Positions 9,084-17,956 of a stretch of DNA of 64,000 nucleotides are shown piece by piece (positions within the stretch are counted from its first letter, which is position 1; every line of letters starts with the position of its first letter). Location: the NCBI GenBank assembly GCA_024330965.1, contig JANDJL010000001.1, forward strand, positions 174,082-238,081, given 5' to 3'. Source of the stretch: Nitrospira sp. Lineage in GTDB: Bacteria > Nitrospirota > Nitrospiria > Nitrospirales > Nitrospiraceae. The position numbers and the translations under genes are program-made. Below the pieces are notes generated by a model. The model saw only the letters and a program-made list of their open reading frames with translations, was not told the origin of the DNA and searched no databases.

Positions 9084-10379
9084 CTATCCTCGCAACACCG
9101 ACGGCCGGCCTCCACACAGAGCCGCTTTCACGTCGCCGAGCAGCATCAGCGACCCTGTCACACAAATAAGATCGCGTGCGGTCGCACGGTGCTTGGCCAG
9201 CCGAAGGGCTTCGGCCGGACAGGGCTCTTCCCAGACGGGATTGGACCAGCCCTCCAGCGTTTGGCGAAGATCCTCCACCCCAGCCGAGCGCGCCAGACCG
9301 GCTTGAGTCAACACGATTTCCGAGACGAAGGGCAGCAGGGCGGCAATAAAGGCGCGGCGATCCTTGTCCCGCATCATGCCCCACACCAAGATCACGCGCG
9401 AATCGGGATGAGCGGCAAGAAACTCCTCCAGATAACGGGCGAGCGCAAGAGCGGCGGCGGGATTATGCGCTCCATCCAACAGCACCGGCGGTTCTCCATC
9501 GAGCAATTCCAACCGCCCTTCCCAGGCGACGGCCTGAAGCCCTTGTCGAACCGCATCTTCTCCTATCGACAGTCCCGATTGGCCGGATGCTTCAAGCAAG
9601 GCAATCGCGCAAGCGGCGTTGTCCGATTGATGCCGCCCGGCAAGCCGACGGCAAAGCCCGTCCATTTTCCACGTCGGCCCCCGATAGGTGAATCGGTTCG
9701 GCCCATCTTCCCTTACAAAGAATTCGCTCCCTAAGCTCCACAAGGGCGCATCCCGCTGTTCGGCTACGCGCCTGATGACGGCTCCGGCACGTGCATCAAT
9801 CCGTCCCATCACCACCGGAACACCCGGCTTGATGATGCCCGCTTTCTCAAAGGCGATCGCCTCTTCCGTATGCCCCAAATACTCTTCATGATCCAAACCG
9901 ATCGTCGTGATCGCGCAAGCGGTCGGCTGGACGACGTTCGTCGCATCAAATCGACCGCCCAACCCTACCTCGACAACCGCCACATCAACGCTTGAATCGG
10001 CAAAATAACGGAACGCAACGGCCGTCGTCACTTCGAAAAATGTCGGAGCCGACGACGGCGGAATGACGCTTCGGACCACGTCCACCAATTCCACCAGTTC
10101 TTCTTGCCCGATCATGCGCCCGTTCACTTTGATCCGCTCGCAAAAGTCGACCAGATGCGGGGAGGTATACAGCCCCACCCGCAAGCCGGCCGCTTCGAGC
10201 ATGGCTGCAGCCATAGCGGCCGTCGAGCCCTTTCCATTCGTGCCTCCGATGTGCAATACCCGAAACCGCCGCTCTGGATTCCCCATTGCACACAACAACG
10301 ACCGCATGGTTTCGAGACCAAGCTTGATGCCATGTTTTTGGAGCCCGTACAGATAGTCAATGGCGGCGGGATAGGTCAT
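9084..10379 (-). CDS. folC: Bifunctional folylpolyglutamate synthase / dihydrofolate synthase
   Basis: Mur-ligase-family enzyme of 431 residues that adds glutamate to dihydropteroate and to tetrahydrofolates. The ATP loop GGTNGKGST is at 45-53, the substrate region is TTIGLDHEEYLG, and the C-terminal domain holds LLDGAHNPAAALAL. It starts 25 bp after accD on the same strand; accD and folC are neighbours in many bacteria. Its final codons carry the ribosome site of lptD. Confidence 0.94.
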   Translation of the reverse strand: MTYPAAIDYLYGLQKHGIKLGLETMRSLLCAMGNPERRFRVLHIGGTNGKGSTAAMAAAMLEAAGLRVGLYTSPHLVDFCERIKVNGRMIGQEELVELVDVVRSVIPPSSAPTFFEVTTAVAFRYFADSSVDVAVVEVGLGGRFDATNVVQPTACAITTIGLDHEEYLGHTEEAIAFEKAGIIKPGVPVVMGRIDARAGAVIRRVAEQRDAPLWSLGSEFFVREDGPNRFTYRGPTWKMDGLCRRLAGRHQSDNAACAIALLEASGQSGLSIGEDAVRQGLQAVAWEGRLELLDGEPPVLLDGAHNPAAALALARYLEEFLAAHPDSRVILVWGMMRDKDRRAFIAALLPFVSEIVLTQAGLARSAGVEDLRQTLEGWSNPVWEEPCPAEALRLAKHRATARDLICVTGSLMLLGDVKAALCGGRPSVLRG

Positions 10380-10404
10380 CAGCTATCGGAGGAGCTGCGT
10401 ACGG

Positions 10405-11244
10405 CTATAAATGAGAAACGAGAGTACTGACCGTCTCTTTGAGTTGCTTGCGCTCGACGATCATATCGATCATCCCGTGTTCAAGAAGAAATTCGGCTCG
10501 CTGGAACTGATCCGGCAACTGTTGTTTGATCGTTTGCTGGATGACCCGAGGACCGGCAAACCCGATCAACGCCTTGGGCTCGGCGATGATCACATCGCCC
10601 AGCATCGCCACACTGGCTGTCACACCGCCGAACGTGGGATCGGACAGGATGGAAATGAACGGTAATTTGGCCTCGCCCAGCTTAGCGACGGCTGCCGACG
10701 TTTTGGCCATCTGCATCAGCGAGAGAATGCCCTCCTGCATGCGCGCACCGCCGGAGGCCGTCACCAAAATGACCGGCAGCTTGAATTCCACCGCCCGATC
10801 GATGGCGCGGCAAAGCTTTTCTCCCACCACCGATCCCATGCTGCCGCCCATAAAACCGAAGTCAAACACGCACAACACCACCCGCTGGCCGTTGATCAGG
10901 CCTTCGCCGACGACGAGCGCATCTTTGCGGCCGGTTTTTTCCTGCTGAGCTTTGATCCGCTCGCGATAGGACTTCGTGTCGTGGAAATTCAGCGGGTCCT
11001 GCGCTTCCAATTCGGCGTCCCATTCTCGAAACGTCCCCAAGTCGACGAGCAGTCCGATCCGCTCCATGACGGTGATCGGGAAATGATAATCGCACTTCGG
11101 ACAGACCTTGTTATTGCGTTCTACTTCTTTGCGATAAACGATTTCCCGGCAGTGGTTGCATTTGAGCCACATCCCTTCGGCGCCTTTGGACCGAGGAGGA
11201 ACTGGTATCTCCGCCGGTTTGTCTTTCTTAAACCACGCCATCAT
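10405..11244 (-). CDS. accD: Acetyl-CoA carboxylase carboxyltransferase subunit beta
   Basis: Beta half of the carboxyltransferase that makes malonyl-CoA for fatty acid synthesis. The N-terminal zinc ribbon has Cys29, Cys32, Cys48 and Cys51 (KCNHCRE ... KVCPKCDY). The crotonase-like core includes [19 protein letters not shown] and [11 protein letters not shown]. The length of 279 residues is normal. The alpha subunit, biotin carboxylase and BCCP genes are not in this window. Two ATG codons are adjacent (11244 and 11241); AAGGAG upstream fits the second slightly better. Confidence 0.96.
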   Translation of the reverse strand: MMAWFKKDKPAEIPVPPRSKGAEGMWLKCNHCREIVYRKEVERNNKVCPKCDYHFPITVMERIGLLVDLGTFREWDAELEAQDPLNFHDTKSYRERIKAQQEKTGRKDALVVGEGLINGQRVVLCVFDFGFMGGSMGSVVGEKLCRAIDRAVEFKLPVILVTASGGARMQEGILSLMQMAKTSAAVAKLGEAKLPFISILSDPTFGGVTASVAMLGDVIIAEPKALIGFAGPRVIQQTIKQQLPDQFQRAEFLLEHGMIDMIVERKQLKETVSTLVSHL

Positions 11245-11362
11245 TCACTCCTTCTGAGAGGATGAAAGACCATGAATCAGGCCGTCCACAGACGCCGACG
11301 CAGCCTAGCATGTCATTCCCTATCACGCACGTTCTCACACCCTGACCTCTCCCCAGCGGGCC

Positions 11363-12070
11363 TTACGGCGCCACGACCAACAACGCCTGCCTCGTCAACA
11401 TCCACCCCCCTACACAGAGACTGGCCGTACCGGCCAGCCATTGCAGTCCTGCAAAGACCCGTCGGCTGAACGCCATCGAGTACACAATCGGAAGGCTGAT
11501 CGTCAATCCGACTACCATCATGCCGATGATCGATCCGGCACCGAACACGGCAATGAACAACAACGCCGTCTTCAACTCCTGAGCAGACGCCAAGATCACA
11601 AGCATCAAGGCCGCTGATCCGGCCAACCCGTGCGCCATTCCGATGCAGAGAGGGCGAATGGAATCCGCCATCCAATGCCGGTGGTGATGATCGGCCTGGC
11701 GGCGGTGGCTATGCCAATGAATATGGACCCCATGACCGTGAGTGTGAGGGTGGACATGCCACTGCTCAGCCAAGAGTGTAAAGATCAAATTCCCCCCGAG
11801 CACGACAAGCAAGGCCCCGACTCCGGTCTCGGCGATGACTTCGAACCGCTCCGAAATACGAATCCCGAACGCGAAGACGATCGCTCCCATAGCCAGCAGC
11901 GTCGCCGTATGCCCCACGCCCCACCAAAATCCGACGGCTCCGGACGCCAGGAACGATGGTCGTTCGGCCAACACCGTCGAGACGGCGGCCAGATGATCGG
12001 CGTCGAGCGCGTGCCTCAGACCTAACAGGAATCCCACTCCCAGGCTGAGGGTGTATGAGGAGTCACTCAT
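11363..12070 (-). CDS. HoxN/UreH-type nickel/cobalt transporter-like membrane protein
   Basis: Polytopic membrane protein of 235 residues with about six hydrophobic segments. The first helix contains GLRHALDADHLAAV, close to the RHA-x-DADH metal-binding signature of NiCoT/UreH transporters. A His-rich hydrophilic loop lies in the middle (HVHPHTHGHGVHIHWHSHRR and a second H-rich run), typical of nickel handling. It begins 42 bp after moaA and probably shares the moa transcript, which is an odd partner for molybdopterin genes. Substrate assignment (Ni versus Co or another metal) is inference. Confidence 0.75.
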   Translation of the reverse strand: MSDSSYTLSLGVGFLLGLRHALDADHLAAVSTVLAERPSFLASGAVGFWWGVGHTATLLAMGAIVFAFGIRISERFEVIAETGVGALLVVLGGNLIFTLLAEQWHVHPHTHGHGVHIHWHSHRRQADHHHRHWMADSIRPLCIGMAHGLAGSAALMLVILASAQELKTALLFIAVFGAGSIIGMMVVGLTISLPIVYSMAFSRRVFAGLQWLAGTASLCVGGWMLTRQALLVVAP

Positions 12071-12112
12071 TCGTGCATCTCTTCGGGCAACAGCGGATCG
12101 CCGAAGTTGGAT

Positions 12113-13180
12113 CTAGCCTCCCCGCGCGTGCATCTCGAGATGAGGATCTTCCCGCAACCGTTCGATCCCGATGAGTCCGCTCTCCCGTGCTCCCGTTCGT
12201 TCTAACTCCTTGCGTGCCTCGGCGCCGCGATCCCGACGCAATCCCCATCCGGCTCTGATGATCTCCCGAATCTGATCCGGTTTGGCGCCCCCGCGCAACG
12301 GCCCGCGCATGTCGATTCCATCGGTCGCATAGAGGCAGAGATACCACATCCCGTCGGCCGTGACACGGCTCCGATCACACTGTGCGCAAAAGGGCGTCGT
12401 CGTCGAAGGAATGACGCCGAACGTCGTGCCGTCCGCCAACTGGTACCGTTGAGCCGGAGCCGCCCCCCGACCTGGAATCGCCGCAATCGGTCCATAGTGT
12501 CGGCTCAAGCGCTCCAACATTTCAGCGCCTGACAGCACCTTGTCCATCGTCCACTCATTGGCGCCGCCCACATCCATGTATTCGATAAACCGTACCTCGG
12601 CATCGATGGAGCGGGCGAACTCGATCAGCCTCACAAGCTCATCATCATTGAACCCGCGGATCATGACCGTATCCAGCTTCAGATCCGGAAATCCGATAGT
12701 ACGAACCGCCTCGATCCCCTTCAGAACACGTGCGAATTCATCTCGACCAGTTAACCGCCGAAACCGATCGGGTTTGAGCGTGTCCAGACTGACGGTCACC
12801 CGATGAAGCCCCGCGTCATACAAGGACTTCGCCTGTTCGGCCAGCAACACCCCGTTCGTCGTCAGCGCGATCTCAACAATCCCTCGGTTCTGCGAGAGCA
12901 GCCGAATCAGCCGAGGAAGGTCTCGCCGGAGCAGCGGCTCGCCGCCCGTCAGCCGAACCTTGTCTACCCCCAGGTCAACAAAATACCCGACCAACGTCGC
13001 CATCTCCTCGAAGCTCAGCACATCTTTGCGCGGAAGCCACACATACTCCTCTTCCGGCATGCAGTAGCGACAGCGCAGATTGCAACGATCGGTGACGGAA
13101 AGACGCAGGCTCCGGAGCGGCCGGTCGTACACGTCCCTGATCGATTCATCCAGGGCACGATGCAAAAAGAGATCGTCCAT
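12113..13180 (-). CDS. moaA: GTP 3',8-cyclase MoaA
   Basis: Radical-SAM enzyme of 355 residues, first step of molybdopterin synthesis. The SAM cluster motif DRCNLRCRYC supplies Cys33, Cys37 and Cys40. The C-terminal GTP-side cluster motif is TPFCAQCDRSRVTADGMWYLC. The chain ends in Gly-Gly (HARGG), the conserved tail needed for activity in MoaA. It lies 43 bp after the moaDE fusion gene. Confidence 0.95.
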   Translation of the reverse strand: MDDLFLHRALDESIRDVYDRPLRSLRLSVTDRCNLRCRYCMPEEEYVWLPRKDVLSFEEMATLVGYFVDLGVDKVRLTGGEPLLRRDLPRLIRLLSQNRGIVEIALTTNGVLLAEQAKSLYDAGLHRVTVSLDTLKPDRFRRLTGRDEFARVLKGIEAVRTIGFPDLKLDTVMIRGFNDDELVRLIEFARSIDAEVRFIEYMDVGGANEWTMDKVLSGAEMLERLSRHYGPIAAIPGRGAAPAQRYQLADGTTFGVIPSTTTPFCAQCDRSRVTADGMWYLCLYATDGIDMRGPLRGGAKPDQIREIIRAGWGLRRDRGAEARKELERTGARESGLIGIERLREDPHLEMHARGG

Positions 13181-13223
13181 AACGCTCGCTCAAGCAGGTT
13201 GGTCAAATCGACATGTTGCCAGC

Positions 13224-13919
13224 CTATGGGTGCTCTTCCACCCAGACTTCCCCTTGTGGCGTGTGTTCGAGTTTCCAGATGGGAGTGATTTGTTTCAGCT
13301 CATCGATCGCCCACTTGCAGGCTTGAAAAGCGTCGGCCCGGTGCTCGGCGGCAGCGATGATCAGCACGATGTTCTCTCCGATAGCGATCTCGCCATAGCG
13401 ATGGATAATCAGCAGTTCGAGAATGTCGAAATCCCTCAGTGCGCGGTCACGAATCTCCCGCAGTTTTTTCTGAGCCATGCCTTCGTAGTGCTCGAACGTG
13501 AGGCGATCCACCTCCCGGCCTTTCGAACGATCCCTTGCCGTTCCGAGAAACATGGCAACCCCGCCAATGCTGGTCGATCGGCGCCGAACTCGTTCCAGTT
13601 CCTGATCGATCGAGAAATTCTCCCGCTGCACGCGAACAAGCACCTCTTCACTTGGCCCGACTGTCGAATTCCCTCCTGCAAACGGCGGTAGCAACGCTAT
13701 TTCGTCTCCCTCCCGAATTTCCGTTTGCTCGTGGGCAATCTCTTGATTCACCGACACCAGCACTTTCTTTTGATGGATCAACTCGCCAATCCGGGGATAC
13801 TCCTGATCGAGCAACCGGAGGAGATCCTTGACTGTGAACCCCTCCGTCCACCCCAACGAGAGATGCTCACGATTGCCGGCCAGGGACTTCGTCATCCCGA
13901 ACAATTTGACCACCGTCAT
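13224..13919 (-). CDS. MoaD-MoaE fusion: molybdopterin synthase, both subunits in one chain
   Basis: 231-residue fusion. Residues 1-83 are a ubiquitin-fold MoaD ending in the sulphur-carrier motif LLPPFAGG (Gly82-Gly83). MoaE follows after a short NSTVG linker, with [38 protein letters not shown] and [10 protein letters not shown]. Molybdopterin synthase converts cPMP to molybdopterin. MoaD normally needs a free C-terminal Gly-Gly for thiocarboxylation, so the chain must be cut after Gly83 or work in another way. The fusion MoaX of Mycobacterium tuberculosis is a known precedent that is processed. The start ATG 13919 overlaps the moaC stop as ATGA. Confidence 0.93.
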   Translation of the reverse strand: MTVVKLFGMTKSLAGNREHLSLGWTEGFTVKDLLRLLDQEYPRIGELIHQKKVLVSVNQEIAHEQTEIREGDEIALLPPFAGGNSTVGPSEEVLVRVQRENFSIDQELERVRRRSTSIGGVAMFLGTARDRSKGREVDRLTFEHYEGMAQKKLREIRDRALRDFDILELLIIHRYGEIAIGENIVLIIAAAEHRADAFQACKWAIDELKQITPIWKLEHTPQGEVWVEEHP

Positions 13920-14428
13920 GGCCTGACTCCTCCGTCCCCCTGCCTGTGGTAGACCCCCGATTTGCCACCGGATTTGGTGAGAAGACACACATCCGTCACA
14001 GTCATCCCCCGGTCGATCGCTTTGCACATGTCGTAAATCGTGAGCGCCGCCACCGACACCGCCGTCATGGCTTCCATCTCCACACCAGTTTGTCCCGTCG
14101 TCTTCACCGTCGCAAAAATCGATACCGCACAGAGACCATCAGGATTGGGCTGAGGCTCTTCTTTGAAGCGAATCTCCACACTGGTGAGCAGCAGCGGATG
14201 ACACATAGGGATGAGATCTGGGGTCCGCTTCGCGCCCATCACCCCGGCCACCTGCGCAACCGCCAGCACGTCGCCTTTGGCAACTTTCCCCCGCTGGATC
14301 TTCTCCAACGTCTCCGGCCGCATAAGCACGGTGGCCTGCGCTGTCGCGAGCCGTTCGGTCGAGGCCTTGGCGGTCACATCCACCATCCGGGCCCGCCCGG
14401 CTTCATCGAAGTGGGTGAAATCAGCCAT
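13916..14428 (-). CDS. moaC: Cyclic pyranopterin monophosphate synthase MoaC
   Basis: Second enzyme of molybdenum cofactor synthesis, acting on the MoaA product. The 170-residue chain shows [18 protein letters not shown] at the start, the conserved [18 protein letters not shown] and [24 protein letters not shown] at the end. ATG 14428 is chosen because it matches the family start and lies about 43 nt after the predicted transcription start. An upstream in-frame ATG at 14479 falls within the promoter. First gene of the moaC-moaDE-moaA run. Confidence 0.95.
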   Translation of the reverse strand: MADFTHFDEAGRARMVDVTAKASTERLATAQATVLMRPETLEKIQRGKVAKGDVLAVAQVAGVMGAKRTPDLIPMCHPLLLTSVEIRFKEEPQPNPDGLCAVSIFATVKTTGQTGVEMEAMTAVSVAALTIYDMCKAIDRGMTVTDVCLLTKSGGKSGVYHRQGDGGVRP

Positions 14429-14477
14429 TTTGTTCGGTAAATCAGGTGGTTGCCACCACGCAAGTATGGGGTGGCGC

Positions 14478-14507
14478 ATTATAGAAAGCGGTTCAAAAGG
14501 GAGTCAA
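14478..14507 (-). promoter_or_regulatory. Sigma-70-type promoter of the moaC-moaDE-moaA run
   Basis: Minus strand: TTGACT (14502-14507), 18-bp spacer, perfect TATAAT (14478-14483). The predicted start near 14471 leaves a leader of about 43 nt before moaC. No molybdenum-cofactor riboswitch could fit in so short a leader. Confidence 0.7.
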
Positions 14508-14923
14508 GCCGGGCTAACAGCTACCACCTGCCTTTTAAGGGATACACACAAAAATCCTCATCGCTGTATGAATATGAAAGGGAATGGGCTGGGCTGACAG
14601 GCGAGAACAGGATTCAAGAATATAGGGTTAATACTTATTGAAGACCTGCGGGATCAGAATCTGTAGCACAACCATAGAGAGACACAGCCTCACTGTTCCC
14701 CACAGGTTTCTACCGCCGCTCCCAGAGAAACGTGTCCATGGTGCAAATACCATCGACCGCTGCCAAGGGGCGATCTGAGCATTGGTCGCGCAAAACCACG
14801 GTCGGTCGCTCTGCCAGAATTAACGTGGTGCAGGCTCCAAGGGAGCCCGTCCCAATTATCACCACACACTGACAGAACATCAAACTGGCCGAAGAGCCAG
14901 AGTCGAAGAAAAGAACGCTCTCC
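14508..14923. other. Accessory spacer with no supported gene
   Basis: About 415 bp between the moa promoter and the decayed exported-protein gene. No frame gives a recognisable protein. The longest reading of interest is a minus-strand frame at 14710-14925 (71 codons, containing VVIIGTGSLGACTTL), with no ribosome site and no family I know. A short inverted repeat ATGGT-N6-ACCAT lies near 14738-14753. Composition is less GC-rich than the neighbouring genes around 14520-14700. Confidence 0.4.
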
Positions 14924-15526
14924 ATGAACGCTTTCAGTTATCTGAACGCACCACAAAACAGACGGCCCCTTCACGGGCCTATCTGGGCGCTGACGTTCGC
15001 CCTGTCCATCAGCGGGTTCGTCGCCCACGTCCAGGTTGCTCCAATTATCCCGCCATTCGCTGAAGATTTACCGGCTTTAAGCTAGACAGAGTCTTCCAAC
15101 TATGGCACAAGGCACCTTGGATCAAGCGCACAATCGGTGTTCATCGGTGTTCAATGGCGGATACTGGAATGCGCACAGCCAGGTAATCGCTGGGGACAAG
15201 CCGACATGGGCACGACCAACACCCTGTCAATGGTTCAAGTGACGGAGGCTTCTTCTTGCTCGCTTCCTCTCCTTTCCGATCATCTCAAGGTCTTTCTCTC
15301 AGATAATCCCATCGGCAATTCATGGACTTCCCTGACTCCCGTCAGGCAATTGATCGCCAGCCCTACCAATCCTCTTAGCACACCTCCAGGAGCAGGAGTG
15401 ACAGGCACGTTCTCCTTCGCACCAACATCAGGCCGGTACCTCCAAATCGTCGCCAATTACAGTTATTCGTGGATTGCTTTGGGCAATGTGAACGGCTGCT
15501 GTCTTCGTAGCGACCCTGGGGAATGA
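14924..15526 (+). pseudogene. Decayed exported protein with a discoidin-like (F5/8 type C) domain
   Basis: ATG 14924 begins 53 codons with a signal-peptide profile (basic NRRPLHG, then hydrophobic IWALTFALSISGFVA) ending in TAG at 15083-15085. The same frame then stays open to TGA at 15526 and reads like a secreted beta-sandwich: SSNYGTRHLGSS, WGQADMGTTNTLSMVQVT, LKVFLSDNPIGNSWTSLTPV, SFAPTSGRYLQIV and WIALGNV. A perfect 10-bp tandem duplication (15134-15153) throws a short stretch out of register; removing one copy restores SVFNGGYWNA, and a later one-base loss brings the frame back. This looks like a gene killed by a nonsense codon with small lesions. The domain name is inference from motif style. 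Readthrough or restart at GTG 15137 cannot be excluded. Confidence 0.5.
15134..15153 (+). repeat. Perfect 10-bp tandem duplication inside the pseudogene
   Basis: The unit TCGGTGTTCA is present twice back to back. Ten is not a multiple of three, so the duplication shifts the frame by one. One copy alone would read GTG TTC AAT GGC GGA TAC TGG, a plausible VFNGGYW strand. Confidence 0.8.
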
Positions 15527-15527
15527 C

Positions 15528-15803
15528 ATGGTGCGAAGAACGGGGGTAGTCGGAAGAGAGAAGGTCGTGAATCGAGGTCTCCTCGCCATGCAGATGCTGT
15601 CCCAACCCCATGCGGAGCTGCCCCCCCGAGCTGCTCAGGTGATCGGGGCCCGGAATTTCTTCAGCACACTCAGCGTGGTCGAAGAAGGGGCCTTGGCCAA
15701 TCTGTTGCCGGTGGATGGCAATCCATCCAACCATCTCCAGTTTATTGCCAGTCTGAACCAGAACGTTCTGGTGATCATGACGGATGGCGCCATCTATCTA
15801 TAA
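15528..15803 (+). CDS. Hypothetical protein downstream of the pseudogene
   Basis: 91-codon frame that starts one base after the pseudogene stop. The C-terminal half (SVVEEGALANLLPVDGNPSN, QNVLVIMTDGAIYL) could be a folded fragment, but I recognise no family. The ribosome site is poor (GGGGA). It may be a real small gene coupled to the preceding one, or another remnant of the same decayed locus. Confidence 0.3.
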   Translation: MVRRTGVVGREKVVNRGLLAMQMLSQPHAELPPRAAQVIGARNFFSTLSVVEEGALANLLPVDGNPSNHLQFIASLNQNVLVIMTDGAIYL

Positions 15804-16017
15804 GAATCACCGTCCATCCTCGGTCCCGACATGAAGGGCAGCTGTTGGGGATCGGTGCGAAGTGGGCCGGCTGCTCTTCACCGAGAGCGAATCTCCTCCG
15901 AGCCGTTTCCCAATCACGCGGTGTGGTCGTCGAAACGACGCTTGACAAACACGAACGGCTTTCGCGATCGTACTCGCGCCCGACAGAACCCAGCCGACCA
16001 CTCCCCATGGAGTATGC

Positions 16018-16365
16018 ATGGACATCCGAATCATCCGCGACACCATGACCAAGAGTGAACTCCGAACCATCGCTGCACAACAATTCGGCGACATGGTTAA
16101 GGCCGTTGTCGATGTCGATCGAGGCATCATGGCGCTCGGCGGCGAGCTACACGCCGATGAGGAAACCCTGTTGTTGGAGGATGGGTCGCATCAAGAGAAC
16201 CTGTGGGGCGTCAATCTCTACCCCGATCGACCGGCTTTGGAGTGGATTGAGTTCGACTCGATGATCAACGTCCGCCCTGCCCAAGGAAACCGGTCACGGT
16301 TCGTGGAACGAGCCGAGATTCGAAACACCATTGTCACGATCGTCAATCGGTTGATCCGAGACTAA
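16018..16365 (+). CDS. DUF5674 family protein
   Basis: 115-residue protein that matches my memory of the DUF5674 family: IAAQQFGDMVKAVVDVDRGIMALGGELHADEE, then LWGVNLYPDR, WIEFDSMINVRPAQGNRSR and a closing EIRNTIVTIVNRLI. Function is unknown. In several genomes it is followed directly by a small helical protein, as here (next gene 9 bp downstream), which suggests a two-gene module. I chose ATG 16018; there is no strong ribosome site. Confidence 0.8.
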   Translation: MDIRIIRDTMTKSELRTIAAQQFGDMVKAVVDVDRGIMALGGELHADEETLLLEDGSHQENLWGVNLYPDRPALEWIEFDSMINVRPAQGNRSRFVERAEIRNTIVTIVNRLIRD

Positions 16366-16374
16366 CCTTCCCTC

Positions 16375-16722
16375 ATGGCTCCCATCCACAAACACTTGGC
16401 ATCAGGACGATGGCATTCGCTTTCGCTCATGGAACAATTAGCCAACGTCGGCAGCGAGGTGGCTCGAGCCGGCCGCTGGTTCGACAGGGATCGGGATCGT
16501 TGCGAGCAGGCTTTTGTCCGAGCCCTCGAACTGTTGGATTTGACGATCGCGGATCCCAGGTGGAAGGGCCGCCGCAAAGAATTGACCCGTGCGCGCGAGC
16601 TCTTGTGTGACACTATGTATGGTGGGAAGCTGTATGGCAGCGATTGGGCTTCACTGGACCGCTATTTCTTTCACTTCGCCGTGGCAGCCCGCCTCAACCG
16701 CCCGGCGACAGGGAGACCATAA
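16375..16722 (+). CDS. Small helical protein paired with DUF5674
   Basis: 115 residues, predicted mostly alpha-helical: SLSLMEQLANVGSEVARAGRW, then FVRALELLDLTIADPRWKGR and ELTRARELLCDTMYG, with an aromatic tail WASLDRYFFHFAVAARLNR. Small proteins of this style recur beside DUF5674 genes. No catalytic motif is seen. A structural or toxin/antitoxin-like role is only a guess. A hairpin begins at the codon boundary of its stop. Confidence 0.7.
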   Translation: MAPIHKHLASGRWHSLSLMEQLANVGSEVARAGRWFDRDRDRCEQAFVRALELLDLTIADPRWKGRRKELTRARELLCDTMYGGKLYGSDWASLDRYFFHFAVAARLNRPATGRP

Positions 16723-16744
16723 AGAAAACAGGACGGTTTTCTTT
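16721..16744 (+). terminator. A/T-rich hairpin at the end of the DUF5674 pair
   Basis: AAAGAAAAC (16721-16729), loop AGGACG, then GTTTTCTTT (16736-16744) form a 9-bp perfect stem that starts inside the stop codon. The 3' arm is U-rich, so the hairpin could act as a terminator in either direction, although the stem has few G-C pairs. Confidence 0.45.
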
Positions 16745-16873
16745 TCATCCCTTCGCCCATTGGTCGTTCCGCCTACGGTGAACGCACTCTGGAAAATCGC
16801 CATTCGTTTTCAGTAGACTCCACGCATCTTTTGCACGCGTCTTTTTAGGGTATCGGTCCAGCCAGAGGGAGGT

Positions 16874-17284
16874 ATGAGATTGTTTCGCCGACTCTTCGGC
16901 CTGCCGTCGTTCGCTGGGTCCACGAACGCTTTGCTGGTCGAGCTGATGCTGCCGACGCTGACGGATGCGCAACGGGCCGAACTCAAGAAGCGCGTCATTG
17001 AATTTTTGCAAAATACCGGCTCGGCAGGAACATCACCGGAAACGGCATTGGCCATCCTGAATCAAGCTTCCCGTATCACTCAACTGAACCTCCTTGCGCT
17101 TGCCATGAAAGAACTGGGCTACAAGCCGGTTCTTTCGACGGAACGATTCAGAGCGATCGATGACCCTTTTGCCCCGGACCTCGTGGACGAACGGACCTTG
17201 CGGGCCGTCGCCCGCCGGTTGAAATGGGCGCACGGAGTCGACGCGTTGATCGGCGAAGAATCTCTGAACTTTGATTCATGGTAG
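16874..17284 (+). CDS. Hypothetical protein
   Basis: 136 residues, unrecognised. The N-terminus is short and basic (MRLFRRLFGLPSF) and could be amphipathic; the rest looks soluble and helical (LTDAQRAELKKRVIEFLQN, ETALAILNQASRITQLNLLALAMKELG). A purine-rich AGAGGGAGG lies directly upstream of ATG 16874. It precedes the OmpH-like gene, which has its own promoter. Confidence 0.65.
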   Translation: MRLFRRLFGLPSFAGSTNALLVELMLPTLTDAQRAELKKRVIEFLQNTGSAGTSPETALAILNQASRITQLNLLALAMKELGYKPVLSTERFRAIDDPFAPDLVDERTLRAVARRLKWAHGVDALIGEESLNFDSW

Positions 17285-17295
17285 TCTTCCTTCAC

Positions 17296-17324
17296 TTGAC
17301 AGGCTACTACCGCAAAGCTATCCT
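17296..17324 (+). promoter_or_regulatory. Sigma-70-type promoter of the OmpH-like gene
   Basis: TTGACA (17296-17301), 17-bp spacer, TATCCT (17319-17324; 4/6). The leader to ATG 17377 is about 45 nt with a GAAGGAG ribosome site. Confidence 0.55.
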
Positions 17325-17376
17325 GCCTCCGCTTTGATTCAAGGCATGCCGACACCTTTAGAAAGAAGGAGTTCCA

Positions 17377-17928
17377 ATGCAAATCCTCTCGTTGCGACGC
17401 GTTCTCGCGACATCGATACTGGTCCTTCCGCTTGCGTCTTTCTCTTCTCCCGCTCCGGCGGCCGAAGACTTCAAGATGGGCGTCGTGGATCCCCAAATCG
17501 TCTTGGAAAAATCCAAGGCGGGCAAACGGGCGCTGGAAGGATTAAAGGAATATGTGTCCATCCGACAAAAGCTGTTGGCCAAAGATGAAGAAGAGCTGCG
17601 CAATGCTGAAAAGCAGCTTCGCGAGCAGGCGGCCAAGATGAGCGAGACCGAAAAACGGGAGAAAGAAACGCAGTTCCGTACCAAGGTCCAGGACTACCAA
17701 AAGCGCGCGCAGGAGTTCAATCAAGAACTCCAACGGAAGCAAAAAGAGTTGGTCGATGAGTACATGAAAAAGATCATGGCGGCGACCAAGACCGTGGCCG
17801 AAAAGGGCGGCTTTTCCATCGTCTTGGACAAAGGCAGCGAGCAGACCATGAAGATCGTCATCTACAACAAAGATACCATCGATCTCACAGAGCAAGTCGT
17901 CAAAGAGTTCGATCTGACCAACAAGTGA
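17377..17928 (+). CDS. OmpH/Skp-family periplasmic chaperone
   Basis: 183-residue secreted protein. A signal peptide (VLATSILVLPLASFSS, cleavage near APA-AED) is followed by the Skp core: FKMGVVDPQIVLEKSKAGK, a long charged coiled coil (about residues 60-140, rich in Lys/Glu/Gln) and a closing domain with GGFSIVLDKG and DLTEQVVKEFDLTNK. Skp-type chaperones hold unfolded outer-membrane proteins in the periplasm. It is not adjacent to bamA here. AAGGAG precedes the start. Confidence 0.88.
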   Translation: MQILSLRRVLATSILVLPLASFSSPAPAAEDFKMGVVDPQIVLEKSKAGKRALEGLKEYVSIRQKLLAKDEEELRNAEKQLREQAAKMSETEKREKETQFRTKVQDYQKRAQEFNQELQRKQKELVDEYMKKIMAATKTVAEKGGFSIVLDKGSEQTMKIVIYNKDTIDLTEQVVKEFDLTNK

Positions 17929-17956
17929 GATCGATCACTCTCGGTGTGCCCGCGAG

